A DNA stretch of 64,000 nucleotides from Tetrastigma voinierianum (GCA_016808115.1 JAEQBH010003961.1:310001-374000); one strand, 5' to 3'. Shown: positions 46,361 to 58,800, counted from the stretch's first letter. The notes: generated by a model from the sequence alone, not told the origin. Numbers and translations: made by a program.

Positions 46361-46945
46361 CCCAGAGTGACAGCAGGGATTCCCTTTTATACGCTCGGCG
46401 TCAATGGGGCGGAACAGGAGCTCTTCACCTCTTTCACTGTGGGTACGAGCTATTTCTTGTTGGATATCACAGGCAGATTTGCTCCCACAGAGATGTTCCT
46501 CTTTTTCCCCCTCCTAATGATTCGTTCCTTTCATTTCGACTCGTCTCTCATGGGGGAGGGAGTGTTTATGTTGGGATCATGCCTGATGCAGTTATTTTTT
46601 CTCCTCTTCGAGTCATCGTCTTGGGGGTCTTGAGGTGTTGTTGCTCCTCTATGGTATGGTATTACGGCCTCACAGCCGGGCTGTTGTTCTCACAGCCCAA
46701 TTGCTACACTGTTTGGTGAGTTCATGACTCCTCTTTGATTGGCCGTGAGACGGAGGGCCTCACATCTCGTTGCTAGCGGCGTGGAAACTCACGAGGCTCC
46801 CGGTTGTCGACTATCAGCGTGCGATCACCATTTGATCTTGCGTCCTCGGGGGGTTGGCGTGACTCTGCTCATGTTTAGGGTTGTTGCTTGGAGTCCTTTA
46901 AGAAATCAATTTATTTGTAAGACGATTGGTTCACAGGTGGCGCGG
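46361..46945 (-). other. Tat-like 5' leader
   Basis: No supported gene. Plus-strand open stretches here (46270-46719) overlap gag and look like shadows. A primer site next to the LTR could not be recognised. Confidence 0.5.
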
Positions 46946-47587
46946 CGATGGTGCTATTCGATACTAGGTTGGAGCCTATAGGTGTTGTTGGGCCGATCTG
47001 TCGGGCTAGATCGTCGTACAACTTTGCGACTGCTTGGCTGAAAGGATGATCAGGCGAGGGGTGCCCTGCAGGCTCTCGATACCTAAGTCGGAGTTTCTTT
47101 CTTCTGGCAAGAATTCAACTGTTGGTGGCGCTATGTTTGCATACCTTTCTTTGGTGGGATTACTTGGTATTTATAGTGGATGATCATGATGACTTTCCTT
47201 GCTGGATGATGATACAGCATCTTCCAAATTAGGCAGGGGATCTTCTTTTCCTTATCGCTAACTGAATATTAAAGGATAATTAGAGAGCCGTAATCGTGGG
47301 AGATCTTTCTTTCCTTAATAGATAGATATCGAATCATGAAGGTGGGGGGTGGCGCAACTTTGGGGGCCGATGGTGGGCCCGATGAAGTATCCTCGTCACT
47401 AGTTCGGTTTGTTGGGCTTAGTTTCGTATGGACTCATGCCCGGAGGAACGGGACGTCATTATGGTCAAGAGTTCGCCGGTGAAGGGCCCTTCACCCAGAT
47501 CCATGGGAGGATGTCAACCTGTTTCAAGGCCCGTTTCCTAGACATGTGTCCTAGGCCAATGGGCTGATTTTGTTTTAGGCACCATCA
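46946..47587 (-). repeat. Tat-like element 5' LTR (right copy)
   Basis: 642 bp, plus-strand start CGATGGTGCT (TG changed to CG) and end GGCACCATCA. Long near-identical runs with 12622-13268. Minus-strand TATA box at 47167-47177. Confidence 0.82.
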
Positions 47588-47880
47588 CCATGCATTGGTC
47601 AGCAATTGAACATCCCAATCATTTGATCCAAGGGAATCCATTCCAATTGTTGGTCTTTGTAATAAAATTAGAAGGTTGTGGCGTCGTACTCGAAGCGCAG
47701 TGGCTGAAGACTTCTGGACCAATTGTGTGGCATTTCATGCAACTCTTACATCATGTTTTAGGTTATTCACTTTTACTGGTTGTCCACTTCAAGTTTAATA
47801 AGAACAAATTATGGAGAACAACTTTTTCAAAGTCATTATATATAATAGAAGATTAGAAAGACAAATTTTAAACTGATATA
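47588..47880 (+). pseudogene. Ty3/gypsy protease, right fragment of the host element
   Basis: Reads HLIQGNPFQLLVFVIKLEGC and VVLEAQWLKTSGPIVW, the end of the Ty3/gypsy protease domain, in the frame left at 12621. RT, RNase H and integrase do not follow; the element is truncated at about 47880. Confidence 0.72.
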
Positions 47881-50317
47881 CATGGGGCGTGAAGGCGGCC
47901 CTCCGTTAGGCGAGAGAATGAAGTGGAATATTTGTGCCTTTTACAAAAGGCTTGCTTTGTTGAATCGGTCGGTCAAGTGGAATCTGGTTTGGAATGCAGG
48001 ATCGAACCAGAAAGTTCTCTAGTCAACAGTTCAATCGATTTGATAGATTGATCTAGTTTTTAAAATATTGGTATTTAGATATATCTTATAAAAGAAAGAT
48101 ATATTTATACAAGAAAACAATGAAAGTATTTATATCAAAATAAGGTAAAAATTCGATGAAATGTTAGATTTCCAAAATTCACTTGTTAAAAGGTATTTTA
48201 ATCAAATCATTCTTATTTGATCATCAGGTGGATTGGCAAACTCAAATAAAACTTCTTTTATCAAAATGTTTTATCCCAGTCTCTTGATTACCAACTCTAG
48301 ATAAAAGAAAGGTACTCAAAGCATTATTTTTTTCTTTTAAATCTGAGTGATAGAAATCCTTGATTACAAATATGTGCATATGACAATTTGTAATTAATCG
48401 TAAGTTTCTTAGTATTAGCCCTAAAAAGATCTTGTTCAGTTTTTCCATAAAATTTAGTTGGTAGTAACCCTTCTCATATGCAATTTAAGCTGCTCCTAAA
48501 TCAATTAAAGCTATGGTGTTGAGGACAAACTTACAAGGAAAAAATTGGAAAATCTTGAAGAACTAGCTTGTAGTTTACATCTTGAGAGAATAGACAGAAG
48601 GAAAAAGAAACTTAAAAGGTCAGAAAATTATAATTATTACAAATGAGGTTGAGACCTCAATAGCTCTATATTTTGGGCTTAGAAAAATAATAAGAAAAAA
48701 AATATAAAATAAATTATTTTCTATACATAGCTCAATTGTGATTGTAGAAAAAATATAGAAAATCAAATATAATAAAAAAATTTCCAAAAATTTTATATAT
48801 TTTTAATTAATATTATATCATGATAGATATAACAAATAAAATAGGTTTAGACATCAATATATATTCAATTTATTAAGTTTAAACTTATTTTATAATTTCC
48901 TCATATATTTTTTTTTCTTCCACTTTTCCTCCAAATTTTTCTCTTTATTTTTTTCCTGAGCCTAAATAACAAAATTTGGAATCTTGAATAGTTCCAAACA
49001 GTGGACAGGATGCTACTGGATTTTAACTTCTTTGATGATTTCCCTTAAATGAATGTTGAACAGTGAAGTTTTCTTCTCTTTGCTTTGGTATCCACAATGT
49101 AAAGATTTCAGGGTTGGCTAAACCTAGACAGGATAATATCTTAACTCTAAACTTAATTATGCATTATCTTGTTGTGATTGGGTTAGTTTAAGAAATAATC
49201 AACATAAGAATGATTAATTTATTCTATTTTAATATTTATAATATTGTTAGATTTAGACCACAGAAAAAAGGAAATAAATTGACAATATTAATCAGAATCT
49301 GTGCCTTGATTTTAAGAGTTTAAAAAAAAATATAAGTTGGATAATTATTTGCCCAAATAAATTATTTTACTTGAATCCGAAACAATAAACTTCATATAAA
49401 TTAGTTCTCATTTTTTGACAATGATGTCTTATTTTTTGAAACTTTATGATTTAGGATTTTTATTTTTAATAAAAAATATACTTAATTAATTATATTTGAG
49501 TTGTAAGGAATTAAAATAACCCAATTATTTTTACATGTGTTCTTGTTTGATATTATGAGCAAAAGTCATTTTAGGAAATAACTAAAAAATGCATAAATTT
49601 TAAAAAATCATTTTTGATAGATGAAGATGATTTTTGGTAAAAATTTAGAAAAAATGAATTTAAAGTATTTTACGTGGTGGACTTATGTACTGAGTCGAGA
49701 TTTAAGAATTAGTAATATTTTGAAGCAAATTAGCCGGGAATCATAGGCTCTGGTGGCGCAAAGAGGCTTGATGAAGAAATTAAAGACTGAGTATGATTTT
49801 AAATTTTTATGTTTTTTGGCAGAATAATATAAAATGAGAATACAAACTAGATTATTGTTTATATATATTTTTCCGGAAAATGTAATTGTTTTTTGATTAA
49901 AAATGGCACATGAGAAAATCATTATTTTATTTATTTTACGATTAAAAAAATATTTATGAAAGTAATACTTTATTTTATTTTTGGTATGTTTTATTCATGG
50001 GTTTGAAACTAAAGCATTGGACTATCGAGCTGATGCGCAATGAGTGTAAAATGTGTTTTAAGTTTTGTATGTTTTTAAGAAGAATGTGGAATCAAAGAAT
50101 GCCTACGCCGTATGATTTGGTTCTCCTCTTAATTAGTTTGATTCAATTCACATTATTGAATTTGATCAGTAGCTGAGGAATGAATTGAAGGGGGTAATGA
50201 CATTCAATTCACACTCTCAATTCTATGTTCCAGAGCACACCCATGGGTCTTTGTCTAAAATCAACAGTTAGGTCGTAAAAATTCGACAAATATAAATAAT
50301 AACATTAAAATGTTAAT

Positions 50318-50321
<4 letters not shown>
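47881..50321. other. AT-rich intergenic DNA, no gene seen
   Basis: Very AT-rich, with short minus-strand open stretches (48242-48448, 49683-49922) without recognisable motifs. No LTR or tandem array recognised. Confidence 0.6.

Positions 50322-50354
<33 letters not shown>
50322..50354. repeat. (TA)n microsatellite
   Basis: About 16 uninterrupted AT dinucleotides. Confidence 0.95.
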
Positions 50355-50360
<6 letters not shown>

Positions 50361-50848
50361 CAAAATTATTTTTATAATTTTGAAAGATATTAGGAGATTT
50401 TATTTATACTAATTCCAAATTTATTACTTCGCAAAACAGGCATAATAAGTTAACATTGGGTTGTGGAGTGAGTCAAACAGAGTGGTTAAGGATTAGATAG
50501 TCGTAGGAAGGCCAAAAGTGATTAGTCATAAGCGATAACATCATTATTACAACATCATAATGTGAGTGATAATATGAAAAAAAACAGTGAACTGTGTGAA
50601 TTGTACTTGAAACATTGAGTGAAACAATTAAATTACTTGGTAGCTGTGAGGTTCAGAGCCTCATTTCAAAAAAAATTGGGAAAGCCTTTATTAAGAAGTT
50701 GATGACACAATCATTTGGAATCTTTTATTATTTCATTTTATAAATCTGTATTAAATTTTATTTGTTTAGATTTTAATTTTGTTTATCTTGACTTAAATTA
50801 ATGTCTTATATTCATCAGCATTGTCGATGAAAATCGAAAAATTATTTT
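50355..50848. other. AT-rich intergenic DNA
   Basis: No open frame, repeat array or element end recognised. Confidence 0.55.
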
Positions 50849-51180
50849 TTGCACTTAATTGCCCAGGCAGCACCAAGGCCATGCGGCTCTTTTGCAATTG
50901 GTCCTTTTTGGATCACCATCGCTGTTTGTGAACTTCTCTATGGTGTAAGTGGGTCTTCCATGGACTTTCTGCGTGTGCCTGGCGCGGACTTTCTCCAACG
51001 GGCTTTCTCTGATAGATTTCTCTACTTGAACCTTCTTGAAGCGGACATTTATACAGCGACCTTCTCTTGCGAGCAGCCTCGCGGACCTCTTGATGGGCCT
51101 CTCACTGCGACTCTTCTCCACAAACCTTCTCCAACGGACGCCTCTGCGGGCTTAACCGTTCAACCTTCTCCGTGAACCTT
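50849..51180. repeat. GC-rich degenerate short repeats
   Basis: About 330 bp clearly richer in GC than the surroundings, built from irregular copies of GCGGAC(C/T)TTCTCC-like units of about 18-30 bp. It is open in two overlapping frames on both strands, as expected of low-complexity sequence. Probably a retroelement-derived minisatellite; not a supported gene. Confidence 0.45.
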
Positions 51181-51871
51181 TTTGGGTGGTTAGCTATATT
51201 CAGGACCTTTTCAGAAGACCAGGGCTTTTTAGAAATAGTCTGCTTTTTCATATGATCCACTTTGGGGCGCAACAGAATTATATTTCATCGTACAATTCGT
51301 TGTGACATCTTATTGTCGTGTCTACCGCTCAGTCGCATCATTCGTCGTGTGGTCAATTAGATAATTTTTCAACAGCCCATATTGTACATTGAGTTATTTA
51401 AATACATGTGCAACAGCTTAGTATAATAGGATTAAGTACGTGTATAAACCAATTACCTGTCTCTCATTCTACAGTTTGGGGGTTTTACTTGATTAGTTTC
51501 CCTAATCCATTTTGAGATCTTTTATTCTTTCCTTTTACTCTTTATTATAATTATTTACAACTGTTTTGTTTTTTCTTCTATTGCTGGAAGTATAAATATA
51601 TATCTATCACTTTGTTAATTGTAAAAATCAAGAGTTGTTTTCCATATTTACTACAATATATATCTGTTTAACTTTCCTGACCAGTGACATAAATCTACCA
51701 TAATTAGTGCCTGGTTAAGGCAGTTTTCCAAATTTAATTAATTATATCTATGGCTTCCCAAGGTTGGATTTTAAACTCCTCAAATCCATGTCTATAATTA
51801 TTATTATGTTTGTGTAAATCCTCTATCACTTTGTCATTTTCTGCTTTCTAAAAAAATGTTTACTTCCTGCC
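51181..51871. other. downstream region of the PPR gene, possible LTR relic
   Basis: No gene. At 51480-51670 there is a TATA-like GTATAAATATAT and promoter-like layout resembling a short LTR, but no second copy or target duplication was found. Confidence 0.35.
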
Positions 51872-53356
51872 TTATGCTGTGAAATGTTGAAATGGCAAAA
51901 CCGAGTGTAACCATTTATCCGGCTCCAACTCAAAAAGACATCCTGCAGATATCTTCCCAATATCCACATTGTGATGAAGATAGCAAGCATACAACAAAGC
52001 TCCCCATACGGTCGGACCAGCCTCAAACTCCATTCTCTTCTCAATGATTCCATAGGCTTCCTCAATCAATCCTGCTCTTCCATAAAGATTCACCATACAT
52101 GCATAATGCTCCATGCTGGGAACAATTCCATAGTCCTCTCTCATCATTGAAAATAACCCTTCTCCAACCTCAATCAAACCCGAATGGGCACAAGTAGATA
52201 GTAATGACACAAATGTAACCACGTCTGGCCGCACATCAGCCTTCTGCAACCGCGAAAGATATGTTATAGCTTTCGGGTCTTTTCGGTGAGCAGATATAAT
52301 AGAATTCCATGACACAACATCCCTTTCCGGCATGTGCTCGAACAACCAACGAGCTTGATCTAACTTCCCATGATTCGAGTACAGAACAATCAAAGAATTA
52401 GCAATAGATAAATTCCACTGACTTCCATACCGGATAACCCATCCATGAATTTGCCTTCCTAGTTTTAGCGATTGGGTCCCCGTGACAAGAGTAGAAATAG
52501 TAACAGCATCCGGTTCAAATCCATCTTGGAGCATCCGGCGGAAGATGCTTAATGCCTGAGAAGGAAGCCCATGACGAACGTAGCCTGTTAACATGGAATT
52601 CCAAGAAACTGAGTCCTTGTAGACAATTTTATCAAACACCTTACGAGCTTTCACAATGTCACCACACTTGGAATACATGTCAACAAGAGCATTGAGCACA
52701 AACCCATCATCCGCAAAGCCACGACGAACGATATGCCGGTGCACCTCTTCGCCGACTGAAATCGACCCAATTCCTCCACAAGCTTTGATCACTCGTGGAA
52801 ACGTGAACCGGTCCGGTGCAACATCCTCTTCCGCCATCTGAAAGTAAAGTGCCATGGCATCTTCATACAGACCCAACTCAGCGTACCCAGAGATCAGCGA
52901 ATTCCAAGCAAAAGCCGAGTCGTTTCTCTTAGACATTTGATCGAACAGTAGGTGGGCTTCCTTGATCCGCCCACTCGACGCATACAAGCGCAGCAACTTG
53001 GATGAAAGAGCAACGTTTTTACGTAAGAGGCTGGAGGGTATGAGGCGATGAATCCGGAAACCATGATCAAAGGCCTGTAACTGGAAACAAGTCTCAAGAA
53101 GGGAAGTAAATATCTGGGCGTCGACTGTAATGCCGTTTTGGATACTGGCCCGAAGGTCGTGGAGAATGGCTTCGAGGGCCTGAAGTTTGGTGTGATTTTG
53201 GGGTTTGTGATCAATTAAGAGTGGCGTTGGGGATGATTTGGGGAAAAAGAGGTTGGGTTTTGCGTTTTGATGAAATTGCTTATGCTTTTGCTTTTGGGTT
53301 TTCTTGATTCTCATAGATTTGTGGAGACACAGAGGTGCTGCTGCTGCAGTCAGCAT
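51872..53356 (-). CDS. OTP70: PPR protein, OTP70-like (plastid rpoC1 splicing)
   Basis: A single intact exon of 494 residues, as usual for plant PPR genes. Residues 1-50 are basic and S/P-rich, fitting a plastid transit peptide. PLS-type PPR motifs follow from about 80 to 440, e.g. WNSLISGYAELGLYEDAMAL (151-170), RFTFPRVIKACGGIGSISVG (183-202), SWNSMLTGYVRHGLPSQAL (251-269), SWNSIISAHRKD (349-360) and MEHYACMVNLYGRAGLIEEA (415-434). An E-type region, GPTVWGALLYACYLHHNVDIG (447-467 without its last residue), ends in LFELEPD. Layout and wording match Arabidopsis At4g25270 (OTP70), a plastid PPR protein for rpoC1 intron splicing; the match is from memory. The last 14 residues (after LEPD, 477-480) look foreign and the usual E-region tail is absent. 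No DYW domain. Confidence 0.85.
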   Translation of the reverse strand: MLTAAAAPLCLHKSMRIKKTQKQKHKQFHQNAKPNLFFPKSSPTPLLIDHKPQNHTKLQALEAILHDLRASIQNGITVDAQIFTSLLETCFQLQAFDHGFRIHRLIPSSLLRKNVALSSKLLRLYASSGRIKEAHLLFDQMSKRNDSAFAWNSLISGYAELGLYEDAMALYFQMAEEDVAPDRFTFPRVIKACGGIGSISVGEEVHRHIVRRGFADDGFVLNALVDMYSKCGDIVKARKVFDKIVYKDSVSWNSMLTGYVRHGLPSQALSIFRRMLQDGFEPDAVTISTLVTGTQSLKLGRQIHGWVIRYGSQWNLSIANSLIVLYSNHGKLDQARWLFEHMPERDVVSWNSIISAHRKDPKAITYLSRLQKADVRPDVVTFVSLLSTCAHSGLIEVGEGLFSMMREDYGIVPSMEHYACMVNLYGRAGLIEEAYGIIEKRMEFEAGPTVWGALLYACYLHHNVDIGKISAGCLFELEPDKWLHSVLPFQHFTA

Positions 53357-53706
53357 TTCTGTTCTTCACCACAATAATTCTTCCATTTCTAAAATGGAAA
53401 AATATACTTTTTATTCAAAATGTTCTTTTTAGGCCTTTTGTCCATTCCTGAAAAATGATTTCATACCTTTCATCAACTTAAATAAAAACAAAATTGATAG
53501 CTGCTAATATTATTATATGAGGTTGAAAAACAAAAATGAAACATATGTTTTCCTTGTTAACACCTTCCTCCTATTACTGGAACATATTTAGATCATGTTT
53601 CGTTACAAAACAAAGGACAAAAATAAAATTATATTTGATTTTATAAAGATCCTAAATGAACGGAAATACATATGCAAAATAAAATAATTTTCTTTTATTT
53701 TTATTA

Positions 53707-53708
<2 letters not shown>
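53357..53708. other. upstream region of the PPR gene
   Basis: AT-rich sequence, presumably promoter and 5' UTR. No TATA box could be assigned with confidence. Confidence 0.4.

Positions 53709-53779
<71 letters not shown>
53709..53779. repeat. (TA)n microsatellite
   Basis: About 35 uninterrupted TA dinucleotides. The minus-strand open frame through it is an artefact of the repeat. Confidence 0.97.
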
Positions 53780-53782
<3 letters not shown>

Positions 53783-54709
53783 TGTTTTTACTTTTTTAAT
53801 TCGAGAATCAATTAAAGCAAAAAAAAAAAAACTAAATAAAGAAAAAAATATATCAAGAGAAACAAGTTTCTCATATTTAGTTTCATACAAAATACAACCA
53901 TTTTAACCATTTTTATTTTGCGGACAAAAACAATTTCCCTAATGACTCTTTCTATAATCAAATAAAACTAGAATTCGTTGGACATTTATGCACTTTAAAT
54001 TAATTTAATTCTTCGATAATAGATAGGTTTGATGAGAAATATAAAAATAATGTATTGATTCTATATCTATTTTTTCATTTTCTTCCACTTTACTTTTCTT
54101 AAACAATATACAACCTTTAATCTTCCATATAAATCAAAATATAAAACAACTTTCGCAAATATTTTTAAAAACAATTCTAGAATACCATAATTAAGATTAG
54201 TATCACGACCTATTTGGTTCTTACTTTTTAAAATTATTCTTTGTGTGTTGTTTTTTGTTTTTCTGTTGTTTTTTGTTCTGATAAACATGTAGAACACTGA
54301 AAATCTATTTGATTATTATTTGTTGTGTTCCGAAAAAACTGGAAAACATCAAAACTTTCTATTTTCAAATAAAACCAAAATAGTGTTATTTGTGTTTTTA
54401 AAAATTATTTTCTAGAACAATTTTCAAAAATAACAACCAAATAGGCTTACTTAATTGTTTTCAAGAATAAGATCTTGTTTAAAAATTCAAATTAAAAAAT
54501 AGATTTGTCCGCTTATAATACACACTTATATAGAATGCAAAATTTTCTGAAGTATCATCCATATTTTCACAAATTACTCAAAACATTTTATAAAAATCAA
54601 TTAAAAAAACTACTGCAATTTATAGTAAAAAAAACATATTTTCACAATAAATTCTAGAAAACCCATTTTACGTCAAACTTTGAATTGAAATATTGGTTTT
54701 TATTTTAAG

Positions 54710-54714
<5 letters not shown>
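53780..54714. other. AT-rich intergenic DNA
   Basis: No gene recognised. Confidence 0.6.

Positions 54715-54783
<69 letters not shown>
54715..54783. repeat. (AT)n microsatellite
   Basis: About 34 AT dinucleotides, uninterrupted. Confidence 0.97.
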
Positions 54784-54786
<3 letters not shown>

Positions 54787-55155
54787 ACAATTACCAAGCA
54801 AAGAAGTGAGCAGGACAATTGTTGAGCAAAACCAATTTACATTTATTTTTAAATTATTAAATGTCATATTTGCCTTGTCAACACTAGCTAATGAACTTAT
54901 GCCAAGGCAAAAAAAGGATAACAGTTTATAATTATGACAAAAATTAGAAAAACAAAAAATATATATAAAATAAAATCTCTTGCAACTTACTCTATTTCTC
55001 AAATTATTTAAAATAACTGATGATTCAAATTATATCATTAATTCGTATTATCAAACATTTTTAGCATTTTTGTAATGCATTATTTCCCAGGTTACAATAT
55101 CTATTCAACATTCAGTCTTGCCATAGGCAAGGAGGGAACCAAATTCATAGTCCCC

Positions 55156-55237
55156 ACCAAAACAACAACAAAAACAAAAACAAAAACAAAAACAAAAACA
55201 ACAATAACAATAACAATAACAATAACAACAACAACAA
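55156..55237 (+). repeat. (AAAAAC)n / (AACAAT)n microsatellite
   Basis: Compound repeat: five AAAAAC-type units, then four to five CAATAA units, then CAA units. Confidence 0.9.
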
Positions 55238-55864
55238 ATTGGATGATGAAGGAATCATCCATAGATGGTTTTCCCCATTATAAATTCCCACTCTTTCTAA
55301 GAAAAAGTAGTGTGTTTGCTAACTAAACCTATAATGCTCTTTCAAAAGAAAAGCAAGGTGATTCCAACTAAAAACCTGGACCTTCCATGCTTTGCCCTCT
55401 TCTTTGTCTTGTTCATTCCTCTTCATTTAGTTGCCTAATGCAGAATAAGAAGTATTTAGATCATCATCATTCAAAACTTGACATCTACCAATATGTCATA
55501 TCCTGCTAGTTAAGCAAATAGTTCCTTTGATGATAAATAAAACTAGTTTTCTATTTCTTAAATACAGAAAATTGTTTTTTGGATCCAAAAATATGTTGGC
55601 TAACTTTTTTTTTTTTTTTTTTTTTTGACTGAAAACCATTTTTTGGAAAGTAGTTTTTTGAGAGTATATTTTAATTATTTTCATTTACTTTTTAAGGTCA
55701 ATGTTAAAAAATAATTGAATACAATGATTGAAAGTAAAAAACATTTAAATGTTATCTCTAAGAAACATTTGGAAATGCAGATAAAAAATTGAGAACATTC
55801 CAAGTTCTTAAACCGGTCCTCAGTGACAGAACCGAAGAGTGGGAAAAATGGCAAGAACACATAC
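55238..55864. other. AT-rich sequence downstream of the kinase exons
   Basis: Includes a run of 22 T at 55605-55626. It may contain the last, unrecognised exon and 3' UTR of the kinase gene. Confidence 0.4.
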
Positions 55865-58800
55865 CTCACATGAAGCAAAGATGGGGCGAACTTGTTCAAA
55901 TATCTCATCCACAGTACCTACTGCATTAATCTGCAGGCACAGGTTTCTGTTACTACAACTGATGTTTTAATCTTAACAGCTAAAATGTTTACAAATAATA
56001 GTTCATAAAAGAACTGCAATAAACTTAGCCCAGTTAATTTAAAAATAGAAATGGTAAAGCACTTTATCCAATATCGAATTGTAGAATAAAGATGCTCTTA
56101 CGCTGACAATTAAGAATGAGGGATCCAAGCCACCAACTCAAAATGGAATATAGTTCCAAATGTAAGCATATTTGTGTGTTGACAATTTTGGGTCAAAATT
56201 CCCATTATTTTTCTCCTAGCTTAATCACTTCATATCCTCCCTTGGACTCTTGTCATTATAAATTGATTGTAATTGAAAATTGCTAGAGGAGATGGTAAGT
56301 GTTCTTGAGGTGATGGATGATATCAAACATCGATCAACCAAGTCTGAGTCTTTTATCCCTTGTTGAAAAATGGAGTTGAAGCTTAAGGGTGTTGAAATTT
56401 GTATTTAAAACATTTGGTTTGGTTTTTGATTGATCAAACTAGAGGCTAACAATTTCCACCCATATTTTTTTTGTCTTGTTTGATCAAAGTGAGTTCAATC
56501 TCATCTGCAAATCTTCCTTATTACTGAATCTCAACTGTTTGATAGGCTTTAAAACTCTATGACTTGAGCCCTTTTCCCGTAAGAGGCAGAGCAACTTCAA
56601 AGAGCTTAATGACCCTCTTTGAGCTTCACATTTCTTACCAATTTTGGAGTGTATTTGTTTTGAGATAAAATCTTATGAGCTTGAGCTGAAAATCATTTTT
56701 TTGAGTGAGAAATTTTCTTTCAGAATAGGTTGTGATTCAGTATGGGTTTCCTCCCTACAAGGCTACTCTTATGTCCATCATATATTTGGGGTAAGACCAA
56801 GTTTCTTCTTGTGAGGATCAAACTTGAGAGTGGATTCTCAGTATTCTTTGGTGGAAGAAAGTGGGTAAATAAAGTCTGAAGGTTTTAAATAAGTGGTCAT
56901 GCAGAAGATTGTAGAGTTGAAGTAAATCTTCCTCAGTTAATTTTCTTCTAATGGATGTTTTGATCATTGAGGCTCGTGGTTTCATCTCTTTGGAGGTTTT
57001 CCATGTTAAAATTTGGTGTCAATGTCTCTATATTTATCTCATTTTTTCATTAGTTTGTGTCTGCATATGAAATTCCCATTGAGATACGTTGTTCATTGAT
57101 TGGGATTATGAGCATCATTTAAGCTTGGAAAGAGTAAAATATTTTAGTTTTGATGTTGATGTCGATTGACATGTGAAAATGTGAATTTGAATTGATGCAA
57201 TGTCATGTATCTTGGTTAGGGAGACTTATCTGCATATGACTTGCATTGATTATCTTGTTAGGAGAATATCGGTGCATCCCCTTGTGATTTGCATGCTCAG
57301 TAGGATTGGAAAAGAAAGTAAAAAACATTTGCAAAATCAGGAGAGTTGCTAGTATTTGTCAAATATCACCCTAAATAGTTTTAAAAACACCTATTTGTCC
57401 TCTTCACAGGCGAGATTCATCTTCGCCAACTGTTGAATCATATAAAACAAACCATCCCAGATCATATTTTTTCCTTATTCGCAGCAAGCATTAACTAGTC
57501 AATACTAGATGCGTACCTTGTGAAGTTTCCCCTTCTCAGAGTAATAGCTGATAACAGGAAGATGCAATGCAGTAAAAACTTCAAGCCGTTTCTTGATTGT
57601 ATCTATGTTGTCATCAACTCGGCCCTGGATTCAAACGATATCAACATGATGGAAGAAAAGATGGTCTCCATGTGATTCAATTATATGGAAATTAAAATGA
57701 ATGCACCTCATTACGGCTAAGAAGTCGCTTCACCATCTCTTCTTCAGGGCAATGAAAGAAAAGAACAAAGTTTGGTTCTGTGCCAATCTGCATTTGGGAA
57801 AAATAGTCATCATATATGCAGTGTTTTAATTACTTCTCAAAAACTAAAAAAAAATACATGCTAGAACAAAAAATCATTTAATTTTGTAATTGATTTATTA
57901 CTGTCCTATACTAGAAATCTCCCTATCGATTCTTCAGTTATGTTAGGTTCTTGGAAAATCTGAGGGAAAGAAAATATAGTGTAAAAATAGAAGGAAAGAA
58001 AAAGTTAAAAAAAAATAAAAATCATATATAAAGCCAATAACTATTTTTATATGTTTCTTCAATCCATTTCACTTATCTTCTTTGATTATATAAAGATTAA
58101 AATACAGAGATAATTTTAAGTAAATATTTGATTTTCTTTTGGATATTTCATACTGAAACCAAACATAAGAAAATCATTTTCCTAAGCAATTTTTTTCTTA
58201 GGACTTTCTTGGGACCAAAAATACTTTCATCTTTGATTTCTTATTTTTCTTTTAGATTTCATGATTTGGTTATAGAGTTTACTCTTCTTGGAGGGTTTAA
58301 CAAGATCTCACTTCAGACAACTCTTTGAAGCTAGAGCTAGTAAACGTAATTTAACCATTTTTGTTCTGATGCAAGCAATTTATCTTGTCAATGGATTTTA
58401 TTCGGGTTAGTTCGACTGACCCGGCCCAGAGCTAAAGCAGTATCGCTAAAAAAATCTTAAAAAAATTAATTTTACAAATTCATCATTCTTCAAATAAAAA
58501 TAAATAATATACAAATATATAATAATTAATATATATAAAATGTTTGAGTAAACAATATAATAATAGTAATTAAACTTAAAATAATAAAGTATTCTTTAGA
58601 ACAACATAAAACTAAAGTACCAAACTAACTAGCCTAAATAATACCAAAAACAATAAAGTAACAACTTAATAACATATAAGAAAAAAACAACTCTAAAGTA
58701 TCAAATAAAATCTGGTATCTCTATGTGTCACTTAAATATCATTATATTTAATAATAACATGTGATTCCACATTAGAAATTATTCTACATTAGAAAAATGT

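Larger units (their letters stand above)
12622..47587 (-). mobile_element. Tat-like Ty3/gypsy element, minus strand, expanded to 35 kb by nested insertions
   Basis: Two direct LTR copies (12622-13268 and 46946-47587) bound the region. Minus-strand gag, protease, RT, RNase H and integrase remnants run leftwards from 46360 to about 40200 in Ty3/gypsy order. The RT box VYIDDMLVK and the long gap between integrase and 3' LTR fit the Tat/Ogre group. Removing the Athila insertion (17269-39800) and the solo LTR (about 40445-41757) leaves an element of about 11 kb. Flanks are CCAC (12618-12621) and CCAT (47588-47591), a possible 4-bp target duplication with one transition. The interrupted Ty3/gypsy protease frame continues across the insertion. 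Confidence 0.8.

Noticed and set aside
53708..55002. minus-strand frames ending in long IY repeats
   Set aside because: Produced by translation of the (TA)n tracts.
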